DNA from: Planctomycetota bacterium
GTDB taxonomy: Bacteria > Planctomycetota > UBA1135
Direction of reading: 5' to 3'
Assembly (NCBI GenBank): GCA_002705055.1
Contig: PAHY01000022.1
Span: forward strand, 1-64,000
Length of the DNA stretch: 64,000 nucleotides
Made by a program: the position numbers and the translations under genes. Numbering within the stretch: position 1 is the first letter of the stretch; each line of letters starts with the position of its first letter. Positions 6,981-15,198 of the stretch are shown piece after piece. Under the pieces are notes generated by a model. The model saw only the letters and a program-made list of their open reading frames with translations. It searched no databases and had not been told where the DNA came from.

Positions 6981-9656
6981 ATGCTGGCCACCCTCTCCGC
7001 CACTGCTCTGCTGCTCACCGCGGCGCCCCTGGCCCCTTCCATGCCTCAGCTGGACGGCACCCGCGAGGCCCCCCCGCGCAGCCTTCCCGAGCGCGGCGAG
7101 CCTGAACTGCAAGCGCCGGTGGTCAACGCGATGATGCGCAAGTTCATGCGCGAGCACCAGGTGCCGGGTGCCTCGCTGGCCATCTTCCGCCACGGCGATC
7201 CGGTCTACGTCCGGTCCTTCGGCTGGGCCGACCGCGAGACGCAGGAAGCCGTCCGGCCGGATTCGCTGTTTCGCATCGCCAGCATCTCCAAGCCGATCAC
7301 CGCGGTCGCGATCCTCAAGCTGGTCGAACAAGGCAAGCTGCAGCTAGACGCCAATCCCTTCGCGCTGATGGGCATGGCAGACGAGCTCGCCGAAGAAGGT
7401 CGCGATCCGCGCCTCGCCGAACTAACCATCGAACAGCTGCTGCAGCATCGCGCGGGATGGGACCGCAACAAGTCCTTTGATCCGATGTTCGTTCCGAATC
7501 GGGTGCGCAAGCACCTCGGCACCGAGGGTCCTCCCAGCACGGCGCAGATCATTCGCTTCATGCTCGATCAGCGGCTCGACTTCGACCCGGGTACGCGCTA
7601 CGCCTACAGCAACTTCGGCTATTGCCTGCTGGGGCGCGTCATCGAGGCCGTCAGCGGACAGGGTTACGAGGAGTTCGTGCAGCGCGAGATCCTGCAGCCG
7701 ATCGGCGTGCGGGGCATGCGACTGGGGCGTTCCTTGCCCGAGCAGCGCTGGCCGAAGGAAGTGCACTACTACGATCAGCGCGGTCGCACCGGCTTTGCGG
7801 CCGTGGCCCCCGGGCGCCGGGTCGAGTCCGGTTACACCCACGACCAAGAGGTCCTCGACGCGCACGGAGGCTGGGTGGCCAGCGCCCAGGACTTGGCGCG
7901 CTTCGCCGCGGCTTTCGCCGATCCGGCCGCCTCGCCGCTGCTCTCCGAGGCGTCCATCGAGCGCATGTGGGCCCGCCCCGCTGGCGCCGAGGGCAAAGTC
8001 TGGTACGGCATGGGCTGGAGCGTCCGGGAACTGAGCGAGGGTCGTCTCAACGCCTGGCACAGCGGCCTGCTGACCGGCGGCACCTCCACCCTGTTCGTGC
8101 GCCGCCACGATGGCTACACCTGGTCGATCCTGTTCAACTCGGATCGCAGCGCCAAGGAGTCGGGCTGGCTGGCAGGCAAGATGGACCCGCTGATTCACCA
8201 GGCGGTCGACCAGGAGCAGGCCTGGGGCGATACGGCGAGCCTGGCGAGCCAAGAGGCGGCCGCGCCGCAGGCACCCCAGTTTCAGCCCGGACAGGTCGAG
8301 GTGGATGGCCAGAGCTTCCCCTACCAACTGCTGATTCCGGCCGAGCTGGAAGAGGGCAAGAGCTATCCGCTGATCCTCTTCCTGCACGGCGCGGGCGAGC
8401 GCGGCTCCGACAACGAGGCGCAGAAGCGCCACTTCCCCGAGCGCATCGCCCGCATGATGGCCGACGGCGCGCCGCCGGCTTTCGTGCTCGCCCCGCAGTG
8501 TCCGCGCGGGGTGTGGTGGTCGAGCCGCCCGCGCCCGGACGGCCCCGCGCTGCTGGAGCGCGCGGCCGGCGCGCCGCTGCGGGCCGCGATGGCGGCGCTC
8601 GAGGAGGTCGTGCAGACCCAGCCGATTGACCGCGACCGCATCGCGCTGACGGGACTGTCGATGGGCGGCTTCGGCTCCTGGGAGCTGGCGGCGCGCCGGC
8701 CCGGCTGGTTCAGCGGCGTCATCCCCATCTGCGGCGGCGGCGACCCGGACTCGATGCTCGCGCTTGCCGGGCTGCCGATTCAGGTCTGGCATGGCGGCGC
8801 CGACACGGTCGTGCCGCCGTCCGCCTCGCGCGAGCTGGTCGCCGCGCTGCAAAAGGCCAAACTCCCGGTGCAGTACTTCGAGCTGGAGGGAGTGGGCCAC
8901 GACAGCTGGACCGCGGCCTACGGGGACGCGCGCGTGCTCGCGCAGCTCCGCGAAGCGCGGCGTCAGCCGCTGCGGATGCTGGCCGAGCGCACCCGCCTGC
9001 TGGCGGAGCTCGTCGACCCGCAGGAACGCATCGCCTTTCTGGGTGACTCGATCACGCAGGCGGGTCACAACGCCGGCGGCTATGTCGATCTGCTGCGCAA
9101 AGGACTGCGCACGGTGCACCCGGAGATCGGCATCATTCCCGCCGGCATCAGCGGCCACAAGGTGCCGGACCTGCTGAAGCGCTACGAGAAGGATGTGATC
9201 GAGGCCGGCGCGACCGTCGTCTTCATCTACATCGGCATCAATGATGTCTGGCATTCGCTGCGCGATCGCGGCACGCCGATCGACGCGTTCGAGGCGGGGC
9301 TACGCGAGCTGATCGCCGGCCTGCGCGCCAGCGGTGCGGAGGTCGTGCTGGCGACGCCCAGCGTGATCGGCGAGAAGACGCCGGGGCAGAACCAGCTCGA
9401 CGAGATGCTGGACGCCTACGCCGCGGTCAGTCGACGCATCGCCCGCGAGGAGGGCCTGGTGCTGTGCGATCTGCGCCGCTCCTTCCAGGAGCAGCTGCGG
9501 ATCTTCGGCGACCCGGCCGCGGATCGCGGCGCGCTCACCCGCGATGGCGTGCATCTGACGCCGGCCGGCAATCAATGGGTCGCGATCGAGGCCGCGGCAG
9601 CCCTTCGCGAGGCCGTGGCGCGACGTCAGGCTGCGCGCGAACAGGCGAAGGACTAG
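6981..9656 (+). CDS. Secreted fusion: serine beta-lactamase-like + alpha/beta hydrolase + SGNH hydrolase
   Basis: An 891-residue exported protein with a signal peptide (about residues 1-18) and three complete hydrolase domains in one frame. Domain 1 (about 40-420) is a class C beta-lactamase/DD-peptidase-like domain with SISK near 101, YSN near 208 and HSG near 360. Domain 2 (about 430-670) is an alpha/beta hydrolase of the esterase/peptidase type with oxyanion motif LHGAGERG near 469, nucleophile GLSMGG near 557, acid in GGADTVVPP and GHDSW histidine near 639. Domain 3 (about 680-880) is an SGNH/GDSL hydrolase with FLGDSITQ near 685, YIGIND near 750 and DGVHLTPAG near 854. All three sets of catalytic residues look intact. 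It could act stepwise on acylated or esterified polymers outside the cell; the substrate is unknown. It ends immediately before the stop codon of the convergent GT gene. Confidence 0.9.
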   Translation: MLATLSATALLLTAAPLAPSMPQLDGTREAPPRSLPERGEPELQAPVVNAMMRKFMREHQVPGASLAIFRHGDPVYVRSFGWADRETQEAVRPDSLFRIASISKPITAVAILKLVEQGKLQLDANPFALMGMADELAEEGRDPRLAELTIEQLLQHRAGWDRNKSFDPMFVPNRVRKHLGTEGPPSTAQIIRFMLDQRLDFDPGTRYAYSNFGYCLLGRVIEAVSGQGYEEFVQREILQPIGVRGMRLGRSLPEQRWPKEVHYYDQRGRTGFAAVAPGRRVESGYTHDQEVLDAHGGWVASAQDLARFAAAFADPAASPLLSEASIERMWARPAGAEGKVWYGMGWSVRELSEGRLNAWHSGLLTGGTSTLFVRRHDGYTWSILFNSDRSAKESGWLAGKMDPLIHQAVDQEQAWGDTASLASQEAAAPQAPQFQPGQVEVDGQSFPYQLLIPAELEEGKSYPLILFLHGAGERGSDNEAQKRHFPERIARMMADGAPPAFVLAPQCPRGVWWSSRPRPDGPALLERAAGAPLRAAMAALEEVVQTQPIDRDRIALTGLSMGGFGSWELAARRPGWFSGVIPICGGGDPDSMLALAGLPIQVWHGGADTVVPPSASRELVAALQKAKLPVQYFELEGVGHDSWTAAYGDARVLAQLREARRQPLRMLAERTRLLAELVDPQERIAFLGDSITQAGHNAGGYVDLLRKGLRTVHPEIGIIPAGISGHKVPDLLKRYEKDVIEAGATVVFIYIGINDVWHSLRDRGTPIDAFEAGLRELIAGLRASGAEVVLATPSVIGEKTPGQNQLDEMLDAYAAVSRRIAREEGLVLCDLRRSFQEQLRIFGDPAADRGALTRDGVHLTPAGNQWVAIEAAAALREAVARRQAAREQAKD

Positions 9657-11180
9657 TCAGTCCTGCGCGCCCGCCCCTTGGCCTGGTGAGAAGTCCAGGC
9701 GGTGTAGCTGCGTGCCCTCGAAGTACAGCGATGCGACGCGCGGCGCGCGCTGTTCGAGCGCCGCGCCGAGCACGCCCGTCGGGTGTGGAGCATCCCAATC
9801 CTGCTCGAATAGGAACCAGACCTGGCCGGTCAACTCCAGCTCGCTCGCCTGGCGGAGGAGACCGCTCAGCCCCTCTCCGGCCATCGCACCTTCGATCAGC
9901 CGGACCCCCTTCGGCAAAGCACACGCAGGATCGTGCTGGGAGTAGTACAGGAAGGACGCGAGGCTGCGACTATGGACCAGCAGGGTGTCGCCTGGCTGGA
10001 TGTGATCCTGCAGAGCGAGCAGCGCCTGCCGCGTCTGCACCGCCGGGGTCGGGCGCAAAAAGAGCGGCGCCGTCGCCAGCAGGCTGAGCCCAAGGAGGAG
10101 CCCCGCGGTGCCCCGGCTGCCCTGACGAAGCTCGATCCAGCCGCGCGCCGCCCCCCACGCTACGAGCGGGGCGAACACCAGCAGGAAGCGTCCGATGAAG
10201 GGATAGAAGCCGAGCGCCGAGGCCAGCGCCGCGGCGAGTAGCGGACCAAGCAGCATCCCGAGCTGAGCCGACCTTTCCCGCCACAAGGCGCGCAGTCCGA
10301 GTCCGACGAGCAGCGCCAGCAGCGCGGCGAGATAGGGAGCGAAGTCGCCGCTTGGATGCGCGTAGCGCGTTTGGAACGGCGCCAGCAGTAGGTCGAAGGG
10401 CGCGCGCGCGAGCAGCCCCAGATCGCGCGCTTCGGTCGGCGGCAGCGGCAGGAAGGCGTTCTGCCAGTAGTGCGCGAAGGCCTCGTTGCTCGCCGAATCC
10501 GCGGCGGCGAGCTGCCAGAGCAGCAGAAAACTGCTGAGCCAGGCCGCGGCGACGCCGAGGGGCAGCGCGAGCGACAGCTTTTGTTCGCGCACCAGCGACC
10601 AGGCCAGCGCCGGCCCCACCCCGGCGAGCACGAAGACGCTGGCGAAGCTGAACCACGGGACCAGCAGGCCAAGCGCCGCGAGCGCGCCGATCCTGCCAAC
10701 GTTGGGGCGCTCCATGACCCGCTGCGCAAGCGCCAGGATCAGCACGCAGCTCAGCGCGTCGAAGGCGTAGGGTTTCAGCTCGGCGCCGAACTGAATCAGC
10801 CCGGGCATCAGCGCGAACAGCCAGACCGCGGCGGCAGCGGCCGGGCCGGGCAGGCTCGCGCGCGCCCAAGCGGCGAAGGCCAGCAGCGCGAGCAGCGAGG
10901 CAAGGAGCGCCGGGAAACGCAGCGCGTGCGCGCTGCCCTGCCCCGCCTCGCCGCTGAGCTTGCTGGCAAGCAGAAACGCGGGGGGCGCGGCCTGGTCGCC
11001 GTCCAGGGGTTCGAGCAGGCCGCTTGCCTCGCGTTCGGCGAGGTTCAGCGCGGTGAGCGCTTCGTCCAGCCAGAGCGCCCGCTCGGGCAGAAAGAAACCA
11101 ACGCGGAGCAGCAGGCCCAGCAAACAGCCGAGCAGCAGCCACCGCGGCGCCGCGGCCTCCGAGAACCAGCTCTCGCGCAC
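9657..11180 (-). CDS. GT-C (GT39/ArnT-like) membrane glycosyltransferase
   Basis: A 507-residue polytopic membrane protein with about ten to twelve hydrophobic segments and a soluble C-terminal part of about 100 residues. The first extracytoplasmic loop holds the acidic signature FFLPERALWLDEALTALN, matching the catalytic D/E loop of GT-C enzymes. ELKPYAFDAL resembles the KxYxLD motif of the GT39/PMT-like group. These enzymes move a sugar from a polyprenyl-phosphate donor to a lipid, protein or glycan on the outer face of the inner membrane. Start is GTG at 11180, exactly 6 bases after a TAGGAT box. It lies downstream of the VTC-DUF4956-HlyD operon on the same strand and may work with it in surface-glycan assembly (inference). 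Confidence 0.75.
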   Translation of the reverse strand: MRESWFSEAAAPRWLLLGCLLGLLLRVGFFLPERALWLDEALTALNLAEREASGLLEPLDGDQAAPPAFLLASKLSGEAGQGSAHALRFPALLASLLALLAFAAWARASLPGPAAAAAVWLFALMPGLIQFGAELKPYAFDALSCVLILALAQRVMERPNVGRIGALAALGLLVPWFSFASVFVLAGVGPALAWSLVREQKLSLALPLGVAAAWLSSFLLLWQLAAADSASNEAFAHYWQNAFLPLPPTEARDLGLLARAPFDLLLAPFQTRYAHPSGDFAPYLAALLALLVGLGLRALWRERSAQLGMLLGPLLAAALASALGFYPFIGRFLLVFAPLVAWGAARGWIELRQGSRGTAGLLLGLSLLATAPLFLRPTPAVQTRQALLALQDHIQPGDTLLVHSRSLASFLYYSQHDPACALPKGVRLIEGAMAGEGLSGLLRQASELELTGQVWFLFEQDWDAPHPTGVLGAALEQRAPRVASLYFEGTQLHRLDFSPGQGAGAQD

Positions 11181-11186
11181 GCGCGC

Positions 11187-11192
11187 ATCCTA
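11187..11192 (-). promoter_or_regulatory. TAGGAT box exactly 6 bases before the GT-C gene GTG
   Basis: On the minus strand CGGCTAGGAT is followed by 6 bases and the GTG at 11180. The geometry implies a leaderless mRNA and a promoter separate from the HlyD gene upstream. The context GCGGCTAG(A/G)AT recurs before gltX and trmFO. Confidence 0.55.
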
Positions 11193-11223
11193 GCCGCGCA
11201 GGCACCCCGCCTGCGAGCCCGGA

Positions 11224-12429
11224 CTAGGGGCGAATCGGAACGACCCCGACGCGTTCGCCCGGGCGTAGCTCCAGATCAACCGGCGCGTCCAGCCGCAGCG
11301 TGCGGCCAAACTCGGCGACGCGCGGGTCGTACCAGAGGCGCGACGGCAGCTCGACCAGGCCAGGCGATGCAGCCAGCACGGCGGCCTCGCCGCTGTCGTA
11401 ACCGCGGCGAACCAGGAAGCGATCGCCGACGGCGACCGAAAGAAGCTCCGACTCGGGCAGATAGACCAGCACGCCGCGGGCGCGATCCTGCTCAAGCCGC
11501 AGCAGTTCCTGAGCCAGCACCACCGTCTCGCCGGGCTGGGCGAGCAGGCTGGCGACCCGGCCCCCCTGCGGTGCCCGGACGAGCAGACCATCGACCCGCG
11601 CTTCGATCCCGCTGAGGCGTGCGCGCTGCACCGCGAGCGCGGCCTGATGCCCGGCGAGGCGCTCTTCGATGCGCGGATCCAGGACCGTGCTGGTCGGCAG
11701 CCCAGGAGTGAGGCCCTCGAAGTCGGCGCGCCAGCGTCGGGTCTCGGCGACGGCCGTGAGAGCGCGCTCTTCCAGGTCGCGCGCGGCGCTCGCTTTGGCC
11801 ACGGCTTGATCCAGCTCGGCGCGCAGATCCTCGACCTCCGCCGCGGAGCCGACCTCGCCCTCCAGCAGCCCCTCCGCGCGGCTGAGCCGCAGCTGGACAC
11901 GCTCCTGTTCGAGTTCGGCGTCGACGCGCTCGAGGGTCGCGGCGAGGGCATCGAGCTGGGCGCGCTGCTCTTCGACGCGGAAGGAACGCAGCCGGCGGGC
12001 CTGCTCGAAGGCAGCCTCTTCCTCGGCATCCGCGAGGGTGTCGGTGGCGTTCTGCCGCAGCTGCGCATCGGCCAGCTCGAACTCGACGCGCTGAGCCAGC
12101 AGCGCGGCCTCAAGTCGGGCGGACTCCGCGCGGGCCTCGACCAGCTGGGCGTCGAGATCGCTGCTTGCCAGAGCCAACAGCACCTGGCCGGGACGCACCG
12201 GATCAAAGAGATCCACGAAGACCTCTTCGACGAGGCCGGCCTCGGGAGCGGCGACCACGACTTCGTCGCCCAGCCCCAGACCGACCAGGGGCGCCGTCTT
12301 CGGGGTCTGCATCCAGAGCACGGCGATCAACGCCCAGCCACCCAGCCACACCAGCAGAGGCAGCAGCTGGAGCCGCAGCTCCCGCAGATGTTCGCGCAAT
12401 GGCGTGCGGATCGGACCGAGTTCGCTCAT
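11224..12429 (-). CDS. HlyD-type membrane fusion protein
   Basis: A 401-residue periplasmic adaptor anchored by one transmembrane helix (about residues 23-43). A first biotinyl-lipoyl half-domain follows (about 55-88, VVAAPEAGLVEEV..PVRPGQVL), then a long alpha-helical hairpin/coiled coil rich in Glu, Arg and Ala (about 90-245), then the second lipoyl half (about 285-310, VRAPQGGRVASLLAQPGE) and a beta-barrel end with a PGERVGVVPI motif. Such proteins link an inner-membrane exporter to an outer-membrane channel, but no transporter gene is adjacent. Start and the upstream stop (DUF4956) abut exactly (12429/12430), indicating one operon with the VTC and DUF4956 genes. It may be part of a polymer or protein export device. 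Confidence 0.85.
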   Translation of the reverse strand: MSELGPIRTPLREHLRELRLQLLPLLVWLGGWALIAVLWMQTPKTAPLVGLGLGDEVVVAAPEAGLVEEVFVDLFDPVRPGQVLLALASSDLDAQLVEARAESARLEAALLAQRVEFELADAQLRQNATDTLADAEEEAAFEQARRLRSFRVEEQRAQLDALAATLERVDAELEQERVQLRLSRAEGLLEGEVGSAAEVEDLRAELDQAVAKASAARDLEERALTAVAETRRWRADFEGLTPGLPTSTVLDPRIEERLAGHQAALAVQRARLSGIEARVDGLLVRAPQGGRVASLLAQPGETVVLAQELLRLEQDRARGVLVYLPESELLSVAVGDRFLVRRGYDSGEAAVLAASPGLVELPSRLWYDPRVAEFGRTLRLDAPVDLELRPGERVGVVPIRP

Positions 12430-13116
12430 CTAGATTTCGGCCAGCTCGTCCTGGAGGACCAGAGAGACGTCATCGACCCGGCCGAGGCCGCGCATGGCGG
12501 CGACCAGCTCTTCGCCGCGACGGCGATCGCGCATGCGGACCTGGAAGATGAACTCGGTCACGGCGTCGCCTTGCCGCACCGAGAGCGACTCGAAACGTCG
12601 GCAGTGTCGGCGCATGACCGCCTGGAAACCGCCTTCCTCCGCCCGCGGACCTTCGACGCGGAAGCTGAGGTGGCCGTCAAAGAAGCCGCGCGTCCCGAAG
12701 CGAACCCAAGCCAAGTACACCGTGGCTCCCAGCAGGCAGAGCGTCGCGACGATCGCGGCGGCGAAACGTCCGCTGCCGATCGCCAGGCCCAGCACCAGCG
12801 CATAGAACACGAAGACGGTGTCACGCGTGTCCTTGAGCACGTTGCGGAAGCGGATGATCGCGAGCGCGCCGATGAGTCCAAACGCGGTCACGATGCTGTC
12901 GCCGATCACGTGCATGACCAGCGAAACGATCATCATGAGCAGCACCAGACTTTGGGTGAAGGAACGCGCGTAGGACAGACCGGAGTGCGTGCGCTGATAA
13001 ACCCAGGCCACCATCTGCCCCAGCACGAATGCCAGGGTCAGTGACAGCAGCAGCGAGCGCAGCTCCGCCTCGGGGAGGGCGCTTTGCCAGCCGAATAGAC
13101 GCTCCAGGGTGTCCAC
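12430..13116 (-). CDS. DUF4956 membrane protein
   Basis: A 228-residue protein with about four transmembrane segments in its first 140 residues and a soluble C-terminal half. The family-specific core FGLIGALAIIRFRNVLKDTRDTVF is present near residue 80. DUF4956 proteins occur next to VTC-type triphosphate-tunnel proteins in many bacteria, often with CotH kinases; their role is unknown, and a channel or assembly function for a phosphate-containing or surface polymer has been supposed. Start is GTG at 13116, 12 bases after the VTC stop, and the stop abuts the HlyD start. The C-terminal domain (about 150-228) resembles a small regulatory alpha/beta domain, but I cannot name it. Confidence 0.85.
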   Translation of the reverse strand: MDTLERLFGWQSALPEAELRSLLLSLTLAFVLGQMVAWVYQRTHSGLSYARSFTQSLVLLMMIVSLVMHVIGDSIVTAFGLIGALAIIRFRNVLKDTRDTVFVFYALVLGLAIGSGRFAAAIVATLCLLGATVYLAWVRFGTRGFFDGHLSFRVEGPRAEEGGFQAVMRRHCRRFESLSVRQGDAVTEFIFQVRMRDRRRGEELVAAMRGLGRVDDVSLVLQDELAEI

Positions 13117-13128
13117 TTTGCGTTGTGC

Positions 13129-13908
13129 TTAGAGGGACGAGACGTGGCGCCAGCTGGGGCACACTGCTGTGCGTGCGAAATGATGCCGCAGATTGCCGCT
13201 GGCCTGCGCCGCGTTGACCGACATCACGTACTTCGGAATGGACTGCTTGTCGAGCTCGAAGCGCTGGACCAGCGCCGCGAGCCACGGAGGGCGGCGTTCA
13301 GTGAACTTCAGCTCGAGGATGACGCCGTCGAGAGGGGTGCGCTCCCAGTCGGTGCGCGGCGAGATGGCCTCGCCCGCGACCGGCAGTGCATGCTGCAGAT
13401 CCGTGTCGAAGGTCACCCGGACCGGCGTGTGTCCACGACATTCCCAAGCCTCGCGGTAGTAGCGAATCTGCATGCTTGGCCTTGCTCCCAGCCGCCGCAG
13501 CTGCTGATGAAACTCGGTGCGGGCCAGATCCTGACCTGCATCCAGCAGCTTGGCACGCTGGTCGTCGCTGAGCGGATCACGAGCCTTTCGCACGATTTGA
13601 TCGTTGCGCTTCTTGACTTCAGCGAAGATTGGCCCCTGCCCTTCGGCGTCGTAGTAGCGCAGCCGCAACTTGAAGCGATTGCGCGCGCCTTCGACGGTGT
13701 CTTGGAACAGGCGAAAGCCAGGGCTATCGAAGTACAGCGAATACACCCGATAACGGTGCTCTTCCTGCTTGGCCGAGAACGGGTCCAGACTGAGAAACGG
13801 CCGGATCTCCTCACGGATGCGGCGCGCACGCTCTTCGCTGACGAAGTACTTGCACTCGTAACGCGAAGTGAGTGTGCCGTCGATACCGGCCGAATGTGAA
13901 GTCTGCAT
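13129..13908 (-). CDS. VTC-domain (polyphosphate polymerase-like) protein
   Basis: A 259-residue soluble protein of the VTC/CYTH triphosphate tunnel superfamily. The tunnel's charged residues are visible: RYECKYFV near 17, RFKLRLRYY near 85, IFAEVKKRN near 101, SMQIRYYREAWE near 150, VRVTFDTDL and ILELKF near 215. In yeast Vtc4 this domain makes polyphosphate from ATP. In bacteria the DUF4956-linked branch has no settled activity. It is the first gene of an operon with DUF4956 and HlyD genes. A TATCCT box lies 9 bases before the ATG at 13908. Confidence 0.88.
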   Translation of the reverse strand: MQTSHSAGIDGTLTSRYECKYFVSEERARRIREEIRPFLSLDPFSAKQEEHRYRVYSLYFDSPGFRLFQDTVEGARNRFKLRLRYYDAEGQGPIFAEVKKRNDQIVRKARDPLSDDQRAKLLDAGQDLARTEFHQQLRRLGARPSMQIRYYREAWECRGHTPVRVTFDTDLQHALPVAGEAISPRTDWERTPLDGVILELKFTERRPPWLAALVQRFELDKQSIPKYVMSVNAAQASGNLRHHFARTAVCPSWRHVSSL

Positions 13909-13917
13909 GAGGAATTG

Positions 13918-13923
13918 AGGATA
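13918..13923 (-). promoter_or_regulatory. TATCCT -10 box for the VTC operon
   Basis: The minus-strand hexamer is followed by 9 bases (CAATTCCTC) and the ATG at 13908. It belongs to the TAnnnT series. The surrounding 60 bases are less GC-rich than the rest of the window. Confidence 0.45.
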
Positions 13924-13992
13924 TCACAGAGAATCCCCTTTGCGCACGGAACCGATGCCGCGATCCCCTTGCTTGGGAACGACTTGGAGCGA

Positions 13993-15198
13993 TTAGGCGG
14001 GCCCTTCCTGCGACCGGGGCTCGCGGCGCGCGGCCCCGCCGCAAAGCGGACCGATCACCGCCGCATACAGACCGCAGCCGAGAGCCAGTCGGCTCGCGGC
14101 GACGCCGTCGTCGAGGAGGGCGCCGAACAAGACGGGCGAAGCCGCCGTGCTGACCACCATCAGCGCGTGCTGCATCGAGCGGATCGCGCCCAGGTGGCGC
14201 GTGCCATACATCTCGGCCCAGAGCGCGCCGCCCAGCGAGCCGCCCGCGCCGGCCGACAGCCCCATCGCCCCCATGTAGAAGATCGCCGCGGCCTGCGAAC
14301 TGAACTGCGAGGCCACGAGGCAACCCGCCGCCATCGGCAGCAGGTAGAAGCGCAGCAGCTGACGCGCCCCTACCCGATCGATCCACCAGCCCATCGCCAG
14401 GCCGCCGAGCACCTGCAGGGTGGCGAAGACGACGAAGGCCGTCGCCAGCAGGCTCATCGGCCAGCCGCGATCTTCGGCGAGGGCCGCCTGATGGAAGAAC
14501 AAGCCGGTGATCACGAAAGGCGTCGTGAGCACCACCGGCAAGACGGCATAGAAGCGTCCATCACGCAGCACATCGCGCCGACTGGCCTGCCGCGCCTGCA
14601 CGTCCTCCTGCGCGGCGGTCTCGCTCGCGCCCTCTCCGAGCCGCCGCAGGAGAGGCAGCAAGAGCAGCAGCGCTCCCGCGGCGATCCACCAGAGCGCGCG
14701 CCAGCCCCAGTCCTCGAGCCCGGCGACGACCAGGATCGGAAAGAGAGCCTCCCCCGCCGGAAAGCCGAGCTGCGAAACCGCAAGCGCGCGGCCCCGCGCT
14801 TGGTGGAAGGAGCGCGCGATCGTGGTCATCGCGATGTGCCCCATCAGCCCCTGTCCGCATTGGCGAATCAGAAAGATGCCGACGAACAGCAGCGCCGGCC
14901 CCGGCGCGAGCGCGAGCAGCGCGCAGCCCAAGGCGAAGGCGAGCACCGCCCCCGTCGTATAACGCGGCAGCGGCATGCGGTCGATGCCGCGGCCGACCTG
15001 AACGATCACGAGGCCGCTCAGCAGGGTCGCCCCGCTGTAGAGCGAACCCATGCCGGCATGCGAGAGCGTGAACTCGGTGCGCCAGGCATCGGTGAACAGA
15101 CCAACGAAGAAGGTCTGCCCGAAGGCCGAGAACAGCGTCGCCAGAAAGGCCAGGCCCAGCAGGCGCTGCGGGCGCGCGCTTACTTCGGCGGGGCCCAC
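13993..15198 (-). CDS. MFS transporter
   Basis: A 401-residue carrier with about twelve hydrophobic segments and a charged central loop near residue 200 (ASETAAQEDVQARQASRRD). The first half carries MFS-like motifs, for example GRGIDRMPLPRY between TM2 and TM3. The layout resembles monocarboxylate/oxalate-type and nitrate-type MFS members, but I cannot assign a substrate. Its GTG start at 15198 lies inside the end of the upstream esterase-sulfatase gene (19-base overlap), so the two are probably translated together, and it may carry a sugar or acid released by that enzyme (inference). Confidence 0.85.
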   Translation of the reverse strand: MGPAEVSARPQRLLGLAFLATLFSAFGQTFFVGLFTDAWRTEFTLSHAGMGSLYSGATLLSGLVIVQVGRGIDRMPLPRYTTGAVLAFALGCALLALAPGPALLFVGIFLIRQCGQGLMGHIAMTTIARSFHQARGRALAVSQLGFPAGEALFPILVVAGLEDWGWRALWWIAAGALLLLLPLLRRLGEGASETAAQEDVQARQASRRDVLRDGRFYAVLPVVLTTPFVITGLFFHQAALAEDRGWPMSLLATAFVVFATLQVLGGLAMGWWIDRVGARQLLRFYLLPMAAGCLVASQFSSQAAAIFYMGAMGLSAGAGGSLGGALWAEMYGTRHLGAIRSMQHALMVVSTAASPVLFGALLDDGVAASRLALGCGLYAAVIGPLCGGAARREPRSQEGPA

